Below, one piece after another: positions 11,431-20,475 of a stretch of 38,160 nucleotides of DNA. Source of the DNA: Clostridium caldaquaticum (GTDB lineage Bacteria; Bacillota; Clostridia; Clostridiales; Clostridiaceae). A program made the position numbers and the translations under genes. The notes beneath the pieces were generated by a model that saw only the letters and a program-made list of their open reading frames with translations, was not told the DNA's origin and ran no database searches. How positions within the stretch are numbered: the stretch's first letter is position 1; each line of letters opens with the position of its first letter. The stretch covers positions 1 to 38,160 of the forward strand of contig NZ_JAMSKT010000024.1 in the NCBI RefSeq assembly GCF_023806125.1, given 5' to 3'.

Positions 11431-12057
11431 ATGAAAATAATAGAAATGACAGGCAGGACTGTTGAAGAAGCTGTTAAAAATGCTTTGAGCGAATTAAAGG
11501 TTTCTGAAGATAAAATTGAAGTTGAAGTTCTTGATGAAGGAAGTAAGGGTTTATTTAAGCTGATTGGTGCTAAACCTGCAAGAATTAAAGTAAAAGTTAA
11601 GAGAGATTACATATACGAAGCTAAAGCATTTTTAAGAGATGTTTTAAATGCTATGGGAATTAAAGCTGAAATAAGAATAAAGGAAGAAAATGAAACTATA
11701 AAAATTTCTTTAACTGGTCCTGATATGGGAATATTAATCGGATATAGAGGAGAAACTTTAGATTCTCTTCAATATTTGGTAAGTTTAGTTGTAAATAAAG
11801 GGCATGAGACAGCTTATAAAAGAGTATTGCTTGATACTGAAAATTACAGATCAAAGAGGGAAGAAACACTAAAAAGATTGGCAGGCAAGGTTGCAAGCAC
11901 AGTAAGAAGGACAGGAAAGCTTATTAGGCTTGAACCTATGAATCCTTATGAAAGAAGAATAATACATTCTGCCCTTCAAGATGATCGTTATGTACAAACC
12001 TTCAGTGAAGGGGAAGAGCCCTATAGAAGAGTGGTTGTTGATTTAAAGAAAGCCTAA
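11431..12057 (+). CDS. jag: Jag/KhpB RNA-binding protein
   Basis: SpoIIIJ-associated protein, a KH-R3H RNA-binding protein (KhpB, EloR) tied to cell elongation and small-RNA biology in Gram-positives. It has 208 residues: an N-terminal Jag-N domain (1-50), a KH domain with GYRG (104-107), and an R3H domain with NPYERRIIH (R175, H179). The strong AGGAAGGTGGG lies about 15 bases before the ATG and only AGGG lies close to it, an unusual spacing. A perfect terminator overlaps the stop codon. Confidence 0.93.
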   Translation: MKIIEMTGRTVEEAVKNALSELKVSEDKIEVEVLDEGSKGLFKLIGAKPARIKVKVKRDYIYEAKAFLRDVLNAMGIKAEIRIKEENETIKISLTGPDMGILIGYRGETLDSLQYLVSLVVNKGHETAYKRVLLDTENYRSKREETLKRLAGKVASTVRRTGKLIRLEPMNPYERRIIHSALQDDRYVQTFSEGEEPYRRVVVDLKKA

Positions 12058-12072
12058 GGGCTTTCTTTTTAA
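12045..12072 (+). terminator. jag terminator
   Basis: A perfect 10-bp stem (AAAGAAAGCC 12045-12054, GGCTTTCTTT 12059-12068) with the loop TAAG containing the jag stop codon, followed by TTT. It ends the rpmH-jag group. Confidence 0.88.
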
Positions 12073-12196
12073 ATTTATAGGGAATTTTATATGTAAGTGG
12101 GTATTAAAGGAAAATAGTTTTAAAATATTCACAGCTGATTTTTATTTTTTAGGATATAATATTTATATATTTGTGATAGAAAAAGAGGTGAAACAT

Positions 12197-13576
12197 ATGA
12201 AGCATTTTGATACTATAGCTGCTGTTGCTACCAGTCTTGGTGAGGCAGGTATTTCTATTATAAGAATTTCAGGAAGTAATGCTTTAAAGATAGTTAGCAG
12301 CATATTTAAAGGAAAAAACGGCAGAAGTTTAGAAGATATTAAGAGCTATACCATGAGATATGGTTATATTTTAGATATGAAAAAAAATGAAGTTATTGAT
12401 GAAGTTATAGTAAGCTTTATGAAAGGTCCTAAAAGTTTTACAGCAGAAGATACAGTTGAAATTAATTGTCATGGTGGAGTAGTTGCAACAAACAGGGTTT
12501 TAGAAGAAGTTATAACATCTGGTGCCAGATTAGCGGAGCCTGGTGAATTTACTAAGAGAGCTTTTTTAAATGGAAGAATTGATTTAAGTCAGGCTGAAGC
12601 AGTTATTGATATAATAAGAGCAAAAACTGAGCTTAGCATGAAATCAGCATTAGCTCAATCAGAGGGGAGGATTTCCCAGGAAATTAAGGCTTTAAGGCAA
12701 AAGCTTTTAGGAATAATAGCTCATATAGAGGCAACAGTTGATTTTCCAGAAGAGGATTTGGAAGAAACAACATCTCAAATAACTGAGATGCAGTTAAAAT
12801 CTGTTTTAAATAAAATAGAAAATTTAATAACTTCAGCTAGTGAAGGCAAAATAATAAGAGAAGGATTAGATACGGTTATTGTTGGAAAGCCAAATGTTGG
12901 AAAGTCATCTCTTTTAAATGCACTGCTTATGGAAAAAAGAGCTATAGTTACAGATATACCTGGAACTACTAGAGATGTAATAGAAGAATTTATAAGTATT
13001 GATGGTGTTCCTGTGAAAATAATAGATACTGCAGGTATAAGAGAAACAGAAGATGTAGTTGAGAAAATAGGAGTTGAGAGGTCTAGAGAAAAAATCAACA
13101 TGGCTGATCTAATAATTTTAATGCTTGATTCCAGCAGAGAATTAGACAAGGAAGACTTAGAGATTATTGATTATATAAAGGATAAAAAATATGTTGTTCT
13201 TTTAAATAAGAGTGATTTAGATAATAAAATAAATAAAGAAGATATTAAAGCTTTAAATTCAGAATATGTGATGGAAGTATCTGCAAAGACAGGCCAAGGG
13301 CTTGATAAATTAAAAGATGCAATTAAACATCTCTTCTTCAGAGGCGAAGTAACCTCTAAAGATACAATAATAACAAATACAAGGCATAAGGAAGCATTAA
13401 TTCGTGCAAAGGAAAGCTGCAATTCAGCTCTTTCAGCACTAAAAAATACTTTTGCTATTGATTTGGCTTCTATAGATATCAGAAATGCATGGATGAGTCT
13501 TGGAGAAATTACAGGTGAAACGCTGGAAGAAGATATAATTGATAAGATATTTTCGGAATTTTGTATTGGAAAGTAG
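12197..13576 (+). CDS. mnmE: tRNA modification GTPase MnmE
   Basis: Works with MnmG to make the 5-(carboxymethyl)aminomethyl group on wobble uridine 34 of tRNA. It has 459 residues from ATG 12197. The start is chosen because AGAGGTG precedes it and [12 protein letters not shown] is the family's start; an upstream GTG at 12173 would add eight residues. The formyl-folate domain is N-terminal. The G domain has GKPNVGKSS (230-238), DTAG (277-280) and NKSD. The C-terminal CIGK supplies the catalytic cysteine. mnmG follows after 8 bases. Confidence 0.96.
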   Translation: MKHFDTIAAVATSLGEAGISIIRISGSNALKIVSSIFKGKNGRSLEDIKSYTMRYGYILDMKKNEVIDEVIVSFMKGPKSFTAEDTVEINCHGGVVATNRVLEEVITSGARLAEPGEFTKRAFLNGRIDLSQAEAVIDIIRAKTELSMKSALAQSEGRISQEIKALRQKLLGIIAHIEATVDFPEEDLEETTSQITEMQLKSVLNKIENLITSASEGKIIREGLDTVIVGKPNVGKSSLLNALLMEKRAIVTDIPGTTRDVIEEFISIDGVPVKIIDTAGIRETEDVVEKIGVERSREKINMADLIILMLDSSRELDKEDLEIIDYIKDKKYVVLLNKSDLDNKINKEDIKALNSEYVMEVSAKTGQGLDKLKDAIKHLFFRGEVTSKDTIITNTRHKEALIRAKESCNSALSALKNTFAIDLASIDIRNAWMSLGEITGETLEEDIIDKIFSEFCIGK

Positions 13577-13584
13577 GGAAACAG

Positions 13585-15498
13585 ATGAAATATATTGCAG
13601 AGGAATTTGATGTAATAGTCATTGGTGCAGGACACGCTGGCTGTGAGGCCTCTCTTGCATCTTCAAGAATGGGTTGTAAAACCTTAGTTCTAGCTATGAA
13701 CCTAGATAGTGTGGCACTTATGCCCTGCAATCCTAATATAGGGGGAACTTCTAAAGGACATCTTGTTAGAGAAATAGATGCCTTAGGTGGAGAAATGGGT
13801 ATAAACATAGATCACAGTTTTATTCAGTCCAGAATGTTAAATACATCTAAAGGACCAGCTGTTCATTCACTCAGAGCTCAGGCTGATAAAAAAAAGTATC
13901 AATTTAGAATGAAACATATTTTAGAAAAACAAAAAAACTTGCATTTAAGGCAATTAGAAGCTGTAAGCATTGATGTAGAAGATGGGAAAGTTAAAGGAGT
14001 TTTGACTAAAAATGGAGCATATTTTCCTTGCAAGGTTATAATTCTTGCAAATGGAACCTATCTAAAGGGTAGAGTAATCATTGGAGATGTAGATTATAGC
14101 AGTGGTCCTAATGGGCTGTTTCCAGCCAATGAGCTTTCTGAATGTCTTAAAAATTTAGGAATAGAATTAAGAAGATTTAAAACAGGAACTCCTGCAAGAG
14201 TAAATAGAAGAACTGTAGATTTTTCAAAAATGATAGAACAGCCCGGAGATCCTAATGTTGTACCTTTCTCATTTATGCATGAAAATATCGAGAGGGAACA
14301 AGTATCTTGTTATTTAACTTATACAAATGAAGAAACTCACAAAGTAATTAGAGATAATATTCATCGTTCACCTATGTATAATGGTTCTATTGAAGGAGTT
14401 GGCCCTAGATATTGTCCATCTATTGAGGATAAAGTAATGAGGTTTCCTGAAAAAACGCAGCATCAGGTATTTATTGAACCAGAAGGTGAAGATACTGAAG
14501 AATTATATGTTCAAGGTATGTCAACTTCACTTCCAGAGGATGTACAGCTTAAAATGTTACGAACTATTCCTGGTCTTGAGAATGTGGAAATAATGAGAAC
14601 TGGATATGCAATAGAGTATGATTGTCTTAATCCAACTCAACTAAAACCTACTCTTGAATTAAAGAGTATAGAAGGATTATTCAGCTGCGGTCAAATAAAT
14701 GGAAGCTCAGGATATGAAGAGGCTGCTGCACAAGGAATAATAGCAGGCATAAATGCTGCTCTTAAAATACAAAATAAGGAACCTTTAATATTAAGCAGAA
14801 GCGATGCTTATATAGGTGTATTAATTGATGATTTAGTTACTAAGGGAACACAGGAACCTTATAGAATGATGACTTCACGTTCAGAATATAGATTAATTTT
14901 AAGACAGGATAATGCTGATCTTAGACTTACGGAAATAGGATATAAAGTTGGATTAGTGTCTGAAGAAAGGTATAATAGTTATTTATATAGAAAACAAGCT
15001 ATAGAAAATGAGCTTCAAAGAATAAAGAGTGTACAGATAACAAATAAAAAAGAAGTAAATGAATTTTTATCATCAATAAATTCATCAGAACTTAAAAAGC
15101 CAGTTAGCCTTTATGAACTTATAAAGAGACCAGAATTAGATTATTTTATAGTTGAGCCTTTAGATGTTGATAGGCCAAATCTTAGAAAAGATATACAAGA
15201 TCAAGTTAATATAATTTCTAAATATGAAGGATATATAGAAAAGCAATTAGATCAAGTTGAACAGTTTAAAAAATTTGAAAAGAAGCTGCTTCCAGAGGAT
15301 ATAAATTATGATCAGGTATATGGACTTAGAATAGAAGCAAGACAAAAGCTTAAATTAATAAAGCCCATAAGTATTGGTCAGGCTTCGAGAATATCAGGAG
15401 TTTCGCCAGCAGACATATCTGTTCTTCTAATATTCTTAGAACAAAGCTATGCAAAACAAAAACAAAAGGATGGAGATAAAAATAATGGAGTTCTTTGA
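13585..15498 (+). CDS. mnmG: tRNA uridine-5-carboxymethylaminomethyl synthase MnmG (GidA)
   Basis: FAD-dependent partner of MnmE in tRNA wobble-uridine modification. It has 637 residues from ATG 13585. The FAD-binding motif [11 protein letters not shown] is near the N-terminus, and the family signatures [12 protein letters not shown] and [18 protein letters not shown] are present. The ORF is open upstream to TTG 13561 within mnmE, but AGGGA precedes the ATG, and [14 protein letters not shown] is the usual start. It overlaps rsmG by 14 bases. Confidence 0.97.
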   Translation: MKYIAEEFDVIVIGAGHAGCEASLASSRMGCKTLVLAMNLDSVALMPCNPNIGGTSKGHLVREIDALGGEMGINIDHSFIQSRMLNTSKGPAVHSLRAQADKKKYQFRMKHILEKQKNLHLRQLEAVSIDVEDGKVKGVLTKNGAYFPCKVIILANGTYLKGRVIIGDVDYSSGPNGLFPANELSECLKNLGIELRRFKTGTPARVNRRTVDFSKMIEQPGDPNVVPFSFMHENIEREQVSCYLTYTNEETHKVIRDNIHRSPMYNGSIEGVGPRYCPSIEDKVMRFPEKTQHQVFIEPEGEDTEELYVQGMSTSLPEDVQLKMLRTIPGLENVEIMRTGYAIEYDCLNPTQLKPTLELKSIEGLFSCGQINGSSGYEEAAAQGIIAGINAALKIQNKEPLILSRSDAYIGVLIDDLVTKGTQEPYRMMTSRSEYRLILRQDNADLRLTEIGYKVGLVSEERYNSYLYRKQAIENELQRIKSVQITNKKEVNEFLSSINSSELKKPVSLYELIKRPELDYFIVEPLDVDRPNLRKDIQDQVNIISKYEGYIEKQLDQVEQFKKFEKKLLPEDINYDQVYGLRIEARQKLKLIKPISIGQASRISGVSPADISVLLIFLEQSYAKQKQKDGDKNNGVL

Positions 15499-16204
15499 TA
15501 TAATGAATAAAGCTTGTACAAATGAAGGTTTATTCTTTGATGAAGAAAAATATAATAAGTTTATTAAATATAAAGATATGATAAAAGAATGGAATGAAAA
15601 AATAAACTTAACTGCTATTACTGAAGATGAGGGTATAGTAAAAAAACATTTTATCGATTCTATTAAGGTTTTTAGATTCTCCCCTTTAAAAACAGCTAAG
15701 AGAATAATAGATGTTGGAACAGGGGCAGGTTTTCCTGGTATTCCAATTAAAATAATGATACCTAATGTAGAAGTTGTACTTTTGGATTCATTAAATAAAA
15801 GAGTAAATTTTCTAAATGAGGTTATAAGAGAGCTTGAATTAAAAGGGATAACTGCTGTTCATGGTAGAGCTGAGGACTATGCTAGAGAATCCCGTTTTAG
15901 AGAAAAATTCGATATAGTTGTATCCAGGGCGGTTGCAAATATGGCTGTTCTAAGTGAATTGTGTATTCCTTTTGTAGAAGTTAATGGACAGTTTATTGCA
16001 CTTAAGGGACCAGCTGTTGAGGAGGAAATAAAAGAGGGCAGCAAGGCTATTACAACATTAGGAGGAAAACTTCAACAAATTATAAATGTTGAAGTAGAAG
16101 GAACAGATTTAAAACATAATTTAGTAGTTGTTAATAAAATAAAAGAAACTCCTAAAATCTATCCAAGAAAGGCTGGAACTGCTTCAAAAAAACCGATAAA
16201 ATAA
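15485..16204 (+). CDS. rsmG: 16S rRNA (guanine-527-N7)-methyltransferase RsmG
   Basis: Methylates G527 of 16S rRNA; loss of the enzyme gives low-level streptomycin resistance in other bacteria. It has 239 residues from ATG 15485. The SAM-binding loop is [14 protein letters not shown], and the family motif [13 protein letters not shown] follows. The start lies inside the end of mnmG with GGAG upstream. A longer open start at 15449 would overlap mnmG by 50 bases without a ribosome binding site, so I rejected it. Confidence 0.95.
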   Translation: MEFFDIMNKACTNEGLFFDEEKYNKFIKYKDMIKEWNEKINLTAITEDEGIVKKHFIDSIKVFRFSPLKTAKRIIDVGTGAGFPGIPIKIMIPNVEVVLLDSLNKRVNFLNEVIRELELKGITAVHGRAEDYARESRFREKFDIVVSRAVANMAVLSELCIPFVEVNGQFIALKGPAVEEEIKEGSKAITTLGGKLQQIINVEVEGTDLKHNLVVVNKIKETPKIYPRKAGTASKKPIK

Positions 16205-16312
16205 ATATAGTGTAGTAATTTGTCATACGAAATAAATGAAAAAAAAGAAGGATTTTAGACAAATATAAAGAAATTGTTAATATAAGGAAAACACAAAAGG
16301 GATGTGGGTGTT

Positions 16313-17092
16313 ATGGAAAACAATATTTGTTATATTTCTACAGATTTAATCTCACCAAATATTTATCAGCCTAGAAAATATTTTAATGAAGAAAGTATTG
16401 AGGAGCTATCGCAATCTATAAAAGCTTTTGGAATAATTCAACCGCTATCAGTAAGAAAAATTGGTTCAGATAGATATGAGCTAGTAGCGGGGGAAAGAAG
16501 ATTAAGAGCTGCAAAAAAGCTTGGATTAAAGGAAGTACCTGCTATATTAGTAGATATAACAGATAAAGATTCTGCTGCAATAGCGTTGCTTGAAAATCTT
16601 CAAAGAGAGGATCTTAATTATATCGAGGAAGCAGAAGCGTACTATAATTTAATTAAAGATCATTCATATACCCAAGAACAGTTAGCCGAAACTATTGGAA
16701 AGAAACAATCTACAATTGCAAACAAAATAAGATTGTTAAAGCTGTCTCCGGAAATTAGGCTTACTTTATTAGAAAATAAGTTAACTGAGCGCCATGCAAG
16801 GGCATTATTAAAATTGCCAACTCCAGAGCTTCAAGCAAAAATTTTAAAAATAGTAATAAGTAAAAATTTAAATGTTAAAAAGACTGAGGAAATTATTGAA
16901 AAGGAATTGTTAAAAATTACTCATCAGGAAGTTGCTGCAGATGGTAAAAAGAGAATTAAGGGTGTATTTTCACCTAAAGTATATATAAATACTGTAAGAC
17001 AAGTTTTCGATAAATTTGGAATCCAAGCACAGTATTCTTCTAAGGATTTAGAAGAATGTATTCAAATAACAGTTACTATTCCTAAAAAATAA
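16313..17092 (+). CDS. noc: Noc-like ParB-family protein without the membrane-targeting N-terminus
   Basis: ParB/Noc-family DNA-binding CTPase, 259 residues from ATG 16313 (an in-frame GTG at 16304 has poor spacing). CTP-binding motifs are GERRLRA (60-66) and ENLQRED (94-100), followed by a helix-turn-helix at about 120-165. The four positions that set parS or NBS specificity read Q132, K138, K143 and R160, the Noc pattern. B. subtilis Noc begins with about 28 residues including an amphipathic helix that binds membrane. Here the protein opens directly with the ParB core. It lies between rsmG and parA, the usual place for noc. Noc blocks division over the nucleoid; whether this protein does is an inference. 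Confidence 0.85.
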   Translation: MENNICYISTDLISPNIYQPRKYFNEESIEELSQSIKAFGIIQPLSVRKIGSDRYELVAGERRLRAAKKLGLKEVPAILVDITDKDSAAIALLENLQREDLNYIEEAEAYYNLIKDHSYTQEQLAETIGKKQSTIANKIRLLKLSPEIRLTLLENKLTERHARALLKLPTPELQAKILKIVISKNLNVKKTEEIIEKELLKITHQEVAADGKKRIKGVFSPKVYINTVRQVFDKFGIQAQYSSKDLEECIQITVTIPKK

Positions 17093-17095
17093 TAA

Positions 17096-17111
17096 TGTTT
17101 CACGTGAAACA
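17096..17111. promoter_or_regulatory. parS: parS site 1
   Basis: TGTTTCACGTGAAACA, a perfect 16-bp palindrome identical to the canonical parS centromere bound by ParB/Spo0J. It lies 3 bases after the noc stop. Confidence 0.97.
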
Positions 17112-17112
17112 T

Positions 17113-17145
17113 AAACCTAAGTATTGATTGTACTTAGGTTTTCTA
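17113..17145 (+). terminator. noc terminator
   Basis: An 11-bp perfect stem (AAACCTAAGTA 17113-17123, TACTTAGGTTT 17131-17141) with a 7-base loop, followed by a short T-rich stretch. Confidence 0.8.
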
Positions 17146-17165
17146 ATTTAATAGCAAATTATTTA

Positions 17166-17194
17166 TTGATTCCACATATAAACACTTTTATTAT
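17166..17194 (+). promoter_or_regulatory. parAB promoter
   Basis: TTGATT (17166-17171), a 17-base spacer and TATTAT (17189-17194). The leader down to 17309 contains a tandem GAAGAGAAAC repeat (about 17237-17258) of unknown meaning. Confidence 0.65.
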
Positions 17195-17309
17195 TATAAA
17201 TAAAATTATATAATAATCTTATGGTTTTTTATTTCAGAAGAGAAACAGAAGAGAAACTAGGATTCTCTAGCGGAATTAGGATAGTGATTTTTCATTTGGA
17301 GGTGATGAT

Positions 17310-18077
17310 GTGAAAACTATTTGTATATTTAATCAAAAAGGTGGAGTAGGAAAGACAACTACTAATATAAATTTATGTTCCTATTTAGCTATGGAAGGAC
17401 ATAAAATACTAGCTATTGATATGGATCCGCAAGGAAATACTACTAGTGGTTTAGGGTTTGATAAGAGAAAAATAGAACTTTCAATTTATGATGTATTAAC
17501 TTCAGATGTGTCTTTAAAAGATGTAATTAAAGAATGTCAGGTTATAGACAATTTTTATTTAGCTCCTTCAACTATGGAATTGGCTGGTGCCGAAGTGGAA
17601 CTTATAAATAAAGAAAAAAGAGAATCTATATTAAAAGATAAGATAGCAGATTTAGAAGAAAATTATGATTTTATTTTCATTGACTGTCCGCCTTCATTAG
17701 GGTTTTTAACGATAAATGCACTTAGTGCTGCAGACACAGTTTTGATTCCAATACAGTGTGAATTTTACGCATTAGAAGGTGTCGGACAGTTAATAAATAC
17801 TATTCAGCTTGTTAAAAGGTCTTTAAATAAAAAACTTGATATAGAAGGTGTTATACTTACTATGTATGATGGAAGAACTAACCTTTCCAATGAAGTAGTA
17901 TCAGAGGTTAAAAAATATTTTAAAGACAAAGTATATGATACAACTGTTCCAAGAAATATAAGACTTGCTGAATGTCCAAGCTTTGGGTTACCAATAATGT
18001 TATATGATGATAAATGTAAAGGTGCAGAGTCCTATGATAATTTAGCAAAAGAATTTTTGAGGCGTCAAAAGGAGTGA
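17310..18077 (+). CDS. soj: Chromosome partitioning ATPase ParA/Soj
   Basis: ParA-type Walker ATPase that drives origin segregation and, in Bacillus, modulates DnaA activity. It has 255 residues. The deviant Walker A KGGVGKTT lies at residues 10-17, with IDMDPQGNTT and FIDCPPSLG downstream. It is the short chromosomal ParA type without an N-terminal helix-turn-helix. It starts at GTG with TGGAGGTGATG upstream. parB follows after 6 bases, and parS sites lie on both sides of the pair. Confidence 0.96.
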   Translation: MKTICIFNQKGGVGKTTTNINLCSYLAMEGHKILAIDMDPQGNTTSGLGFDKRKIELSIYDVLTSDVSLKDVIKECQVIDNFYLAPSTMELAGAEVELINKEKRESILKDKIADLEENYDFIFIDCPPSLGFLTINALSAADTVLIPIQCEFYALEGVGQLINTIQLVKRSLNKKLDIEGVILTMYDGRTNLSNEVVSEVKKYFKDKVYDTTVPRNIRLAECPSFGLPIMLYDDKCKGAESYDNLAKEFLRRQKE

Positions 18078-18083
18078 TAAGTT

Positions 18084-18932
18084 TTGAATAAAAAATTTGG
18101 CTTAGGTAAAGGATTAGGCGCTTTAATTCCTGAAGAAGAAACTACAGCTTCTAGTAATTCAGTTATGAAAATATCAATGAATTTAATCAGGGCAAATGAA
18201 TTACAGCCTAGAAAAAATTTTGATGAGGAAAAGATAGAGCAGCTTGCAGAGTCAATTAAAGAGCATGGAGTAGTTCAGCCAATAGTGCTTCGAAAAGAAG
18301 GAGATACATATATAATTGTTGCAGGTGAGAGAAGATGGAGAGCTTCGAAAAGTATTGGCTTAAAGGAAATTCCTGCTGTAGTTATGGATTTAACTGATAA
18401 GCAGGTTCTTGAGATTTCATTAATAGAAAATATTCAAAGAGAAGATTTAAATCCTATAGAAGAAGCTTTGGCATATAAAAGATTAATTGAAGAATTTGAT
18501 TTAACTCAGGAAGAGTTAGGTAAGAGAATTGGAAAATCTAGAACTGCTGTAACTAATATTTTAAGATTACTAAACTTAGATGAAAGAGTACAGGATTATT
18601 TAATAGATGGAGTTATAAGTGAGGGACATGGAAGGGCGCTTCTTGGTGTATCAGACAAAGATGTTCAATTTATGTTGGCACAAAAAATCATCGATGAAAG
18701 TTTGAATGTAAGGGATATAGAAAAAGTAATAAAAAATTTAGGTAAGGATAAGAAAGAAACAAATGTAAAAGATAATGAAAGTGTGTATCATAATGATATT
18801 AAAGATAAGCTGGAATCTTATTTTGGTACGAAGGTTACTCTTACTAATAAGAAAAATAAAGGTAAGATAGAAATAGAATATTATTCTCAAGATGATTTGC
18901 AAAGAATATTAGACATATTAAATATACAATAA
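18084..18932 (+). CDS. spo0J: Chromosome partitioning protein ParB/Spo0J
   Basis: CTPase that loads at parS and spreads as a clamp. It has 282 residues. It starts MNKKFGLGKGLGALIPEE, the conserved ParB N-terminus that stimulates ParA. CTP motifs are GERRWRA (81-87) and ENIQREDLNPIEEA. The helix-turn-helix includes GKSRTAVTN. The specificity positions read R153, I159, N164 and G181, the ParB (parS) type and unlike the neighbouring Noc. It starts at TTG, with GGAGTG upstream overlapping the soj stop. Confidence 0.96.
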   Translation: MNKKFGLGKGLGALIPEEETTASSNSVMKISMNLIRANELQPRKNFDEEKIEQLAESIKEHGVVQPIVLRKEGDTYIIVAGERRWRASKSIGLKEIPAVVMDLTDKQVLEISLIENIQREDLNPIEEALAYKRLIEEFDLTQEELGKRIGKSRTAVTNILRLLNLDERVQDYLIDGVISEGHGRALLGVSDKDVQFMLAQKIIDESLNVRDIEKVIKNLGKDKKETNVKDNESVYHNDIKDKLESYFGTKVTLTNKKNKGKIEIEYYSQDDLQRILDILNIQ

Positions 18933-18934
18933 AA

Positions 18935-18950
18935 TGTTTCACGTGAAACA
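18935..18950. promoter_or_regulatory. parS: parS site 2
   Basis: A second perfect TGTTTCACGTGAAACA, 2 bases after the parB stop and 1.8 kb from site 1. Confidence 0.97.
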
Positions 18951-18969
18951 TTTAGAAAGGGGATAGAAA

Positions 18970-19479
18970 ATGAACGATATTATTCAAATGATTAGTGGTT
19001 ATGAGCACTATATACTTATTGGACTCTTAATAATGATAATTATTTTATCAATTGTTGTTTTTATATTATTGAGAGCAGTCAATAAAATCGAAACTAGATA
19101 TAGGAAATTCATGAGAGGTGTAAATAATAAAAATTTAGAAGAACTAATAATTAGTTATTTAGATAAAGTAGATGAAGTAAAAAGTGATTCAAAAAAACTG
19201 AAAGAAATATATAATAATTTGGACAATAGAGTAAAAAATTGTGTTCAAAAGATGTCAATAATCAGATATAGAGCATTTGAAGATGTAGGAAGTGATTTAA
19301 GTTTTTCTATTGCATTGTTAGATGATAATAATGACGGAGCAATAATAACAGGTATATTTGGAAGACATGAAAGTACTACTTATGCGAAACCTATAGATAA
19401 AGGAATATCTAGATATGATTTGTCAGAAGAAGAGCAACAGGTATTAGAGGATGCTATGAATAAAAAATCAGTAAAGTAA
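18970..19479 (+). CDS. DUF4446 family membrane-anchored protein
   Basis: A 169-residue protein of the DUF4446 family, commonly found just after parB in clostridia; its function is unknown. One N-terminal membrane helix (about 14-37, rich in I and L) is followed by a charged, coiled-coil-prone stretch (40-90). A C-terminal domain follows with YRAFEDVGSDLSFSIALLDDNNDGAIITGI, where the family is most conserved. It starts at ATG with AAAGGGG upstream. The terminator hairpin at 19489-19530 follows. Confidence 0.85.
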   Translation: MNDIIQMISGYEHYILIGLLIMIIILSIVVFILLRAVNKIETRYRKFMRGVNNKNLEELIISYLDKVDEVKSDSKKLKEIYNNLDNRVKNCVQKMSIIRYRAFEDVGSDLSFSIALLDDNNDGAIITGIFGRHESTTYAKPIDKGISRYDLSEEEQQVLEDAMNKKSVK

Positions 19480-19481
19480 AA

Positions 19482-19530
19482 AATGTATAAAAACCTCCTT
19501 GATGGGAATATTACCTTCAAGGAGGTTTTT
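19482..19530 (+). terminator. terminator hairpin whose 3' arm is the next gene's Shine-Dalgarno
   Basis: A 14-bp perfect stem (arms 19489-19502 and 19517-19530) ends in TTTTT. The downstream arm contains AAGGAGG (19519-19525), 7 bases before the ATG at 19533. When folded, the hairpin both resembles a terminator for DUF4446 and hides that ribosome binding site. The 18 bases 19482-19499 recur inverted at 20427-20444. Confidence 0.85.
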
Positions 19531-19532
19531 AT

Positions 19533-19784
19533 ATGAATATATGTGTAAGTGATGATTTAGGATACATTAAAGAAGAATTAGTAAATAGAGGGTATAACGT
19601 TATAAACAATGCAAATAGTTCAATTGATGTAATAATCTGCGATATAAAAAATGGCGGCTTAATGAATCTAAATGTACAAAGCAGCGTTAAGAGAGAAGGA
19701 ACATTAATAATAGATTCAGGCAGCAAAAGTATTGATGAAATAGAATATATAATAAATAATAGAGTATATAGTTCTTTATTTTAA
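19533..19784 (+). CDS. YkuS-like small protein (UPF0180-like)
   Basis: An 83-residue soluble protein resembling the YkuS/UPF0180 family: MNICVSDDLGYIKEELVNRGYNVIN matches the family's opening (a short strand, then a helix and KGYEV). The middle has a DVIICDIKNGGLMNL element and the end has LIIDSGSKSIDEIEYII. The family function is unknown. Translation depends on an AAGGAGG that lies in the 3' arm of a strong hairpin. It converges with yyaC, with only 5 bases between the two stops and no terminator. The family call is from memory of the pattern and is moderately certain. Confidence 0.65.
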   Translation: MNICVSDDLGYIKEELVNRGYNVINNANSSIDVIICDIKNGGLMNLNVQSSVKREGTLIIDSGSKSIDEIEYIINNRVYSSLF

Positions 19785-19789
19785 AATTG

Positions 19790-20392
19790 TTAAAGGTCAA
19801 GTTCTAAATTATCCAATTCATCATTAGTGTTGTGTAGTTTTCGGCCGCCTATAGTTTTTAAGATAAAATGGTAAATTCCTTTTGAAATTACGTCAGCTAA
19901 CATCATAACTATATGAAGCCTGGTGTTTTGAAGCACCATAAATTCTAAAGTTCCAGAAATATTCACAATTCCAGTAATGCTTAAATTCCCGACTGAAGGA
20001 AGATTTTTATTCATGGCTGCACCAGGATTTAATGGTTTGTGCTCAATGAATATCTTTCCTATATTTTGAATGCTGCCTAGACATGCATCAATTGCAATTA
20101 TAAATGGATCAGTATATTGAAGCTTTATCTCATTTAAAGTATCCTCTAAATTTTTCGCATGTATTGGATATTCAAGATTACCATATAAGTATATTTTATC
20201 TCTTACTAGAAATTTTAATTTGTCTCCAACAAGGGGACCCATGCTATCGCCTGTGGATCTGTCAGTTCCTATACATAAAAAAACAATAGGTCTATTTTTT
20301 TTAATAACAGGGTATAATTCTTTGCAAAGAATATCACGCATCTGAATAATAGCATCTTTATCTCTTGAGTCTATAATAAATTTATCTTCCAT
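19790..20392 (-). CDS. yyaC: Putative sporulation protein YyaC
   Basis: A 200-residue protein of the YyaC family, a relative of the germination protease GPR fold that is made during sporulation. Family motifs are visible: CIGTDRSTGDSMGPLVGD, then FIIAIDACLGS and KPLNPGAAMNKNLPSVGNLSITGIVN. Presence of YyaC points to a spore former. It starts at ATG 20392, whose GGAGG lies in the 3' arm of a hairpin (20396-20437) that also looks like the terminator of the upstream gene. It is transcribed toward the YkuS-like gene. Confidence 0.9.
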   Translation of the reverse strand: MEDKFIIDSRDKDAIIQMRDILCKELYPVIKKNRPIVFLCIGTDRSTGDSMGPLVGDKLKFLVRDKIYLYGNLEYPIHAKNLEDTLNEIKLQYTDPFIIAIDACLGSIQNIGKIFIEHKPLNPGAAMNKNLPSVGNLSITGIVNISGTLEFMVLQNTRLHIVMMLADVISKGIYHFILKTIGGRKLHNTNDELDNLELDL

Positions 20393-20395
20393 AGT

Positions 20396-20444
20396 AAAAA
20401 CCTCCCATTTGAAATTTTAACCAAACAGGAGGTTTTTATACATT
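20396..20444 (-). terminator. second terminator hairpin carrying a Shine-Dalgarno
   Basis: On the minus strand AAAAACCTCC (20428-20437) pairs with GGAGGTTTTT (20396-20405) over a 22-base loop that has an inner TTTG/CAAA stem. The GGAGG at 20401-20405 lies 8 bases before the yyaC ATG. Bases 20427-20444 are an exact inverted copy of 19482-19499. Confidence 0.8.
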
Positions 20445-20475
20445 ATTTATATAGATATCTTATATATTTAAAAAA

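Noticed and set aside
12775-13149. 124-codon minus-strand ORF opposite mnmE, and similar ones at 13171-13808
   Set aside because: Mirror frames of the mnmE and mnmG genes, without start signals.
17237-17258. Tandem GAAGAGAAAC repeat before soj as a regulatory iteron
   Set aside because: Only two copies, purine-rich and near a leader; too little to call.
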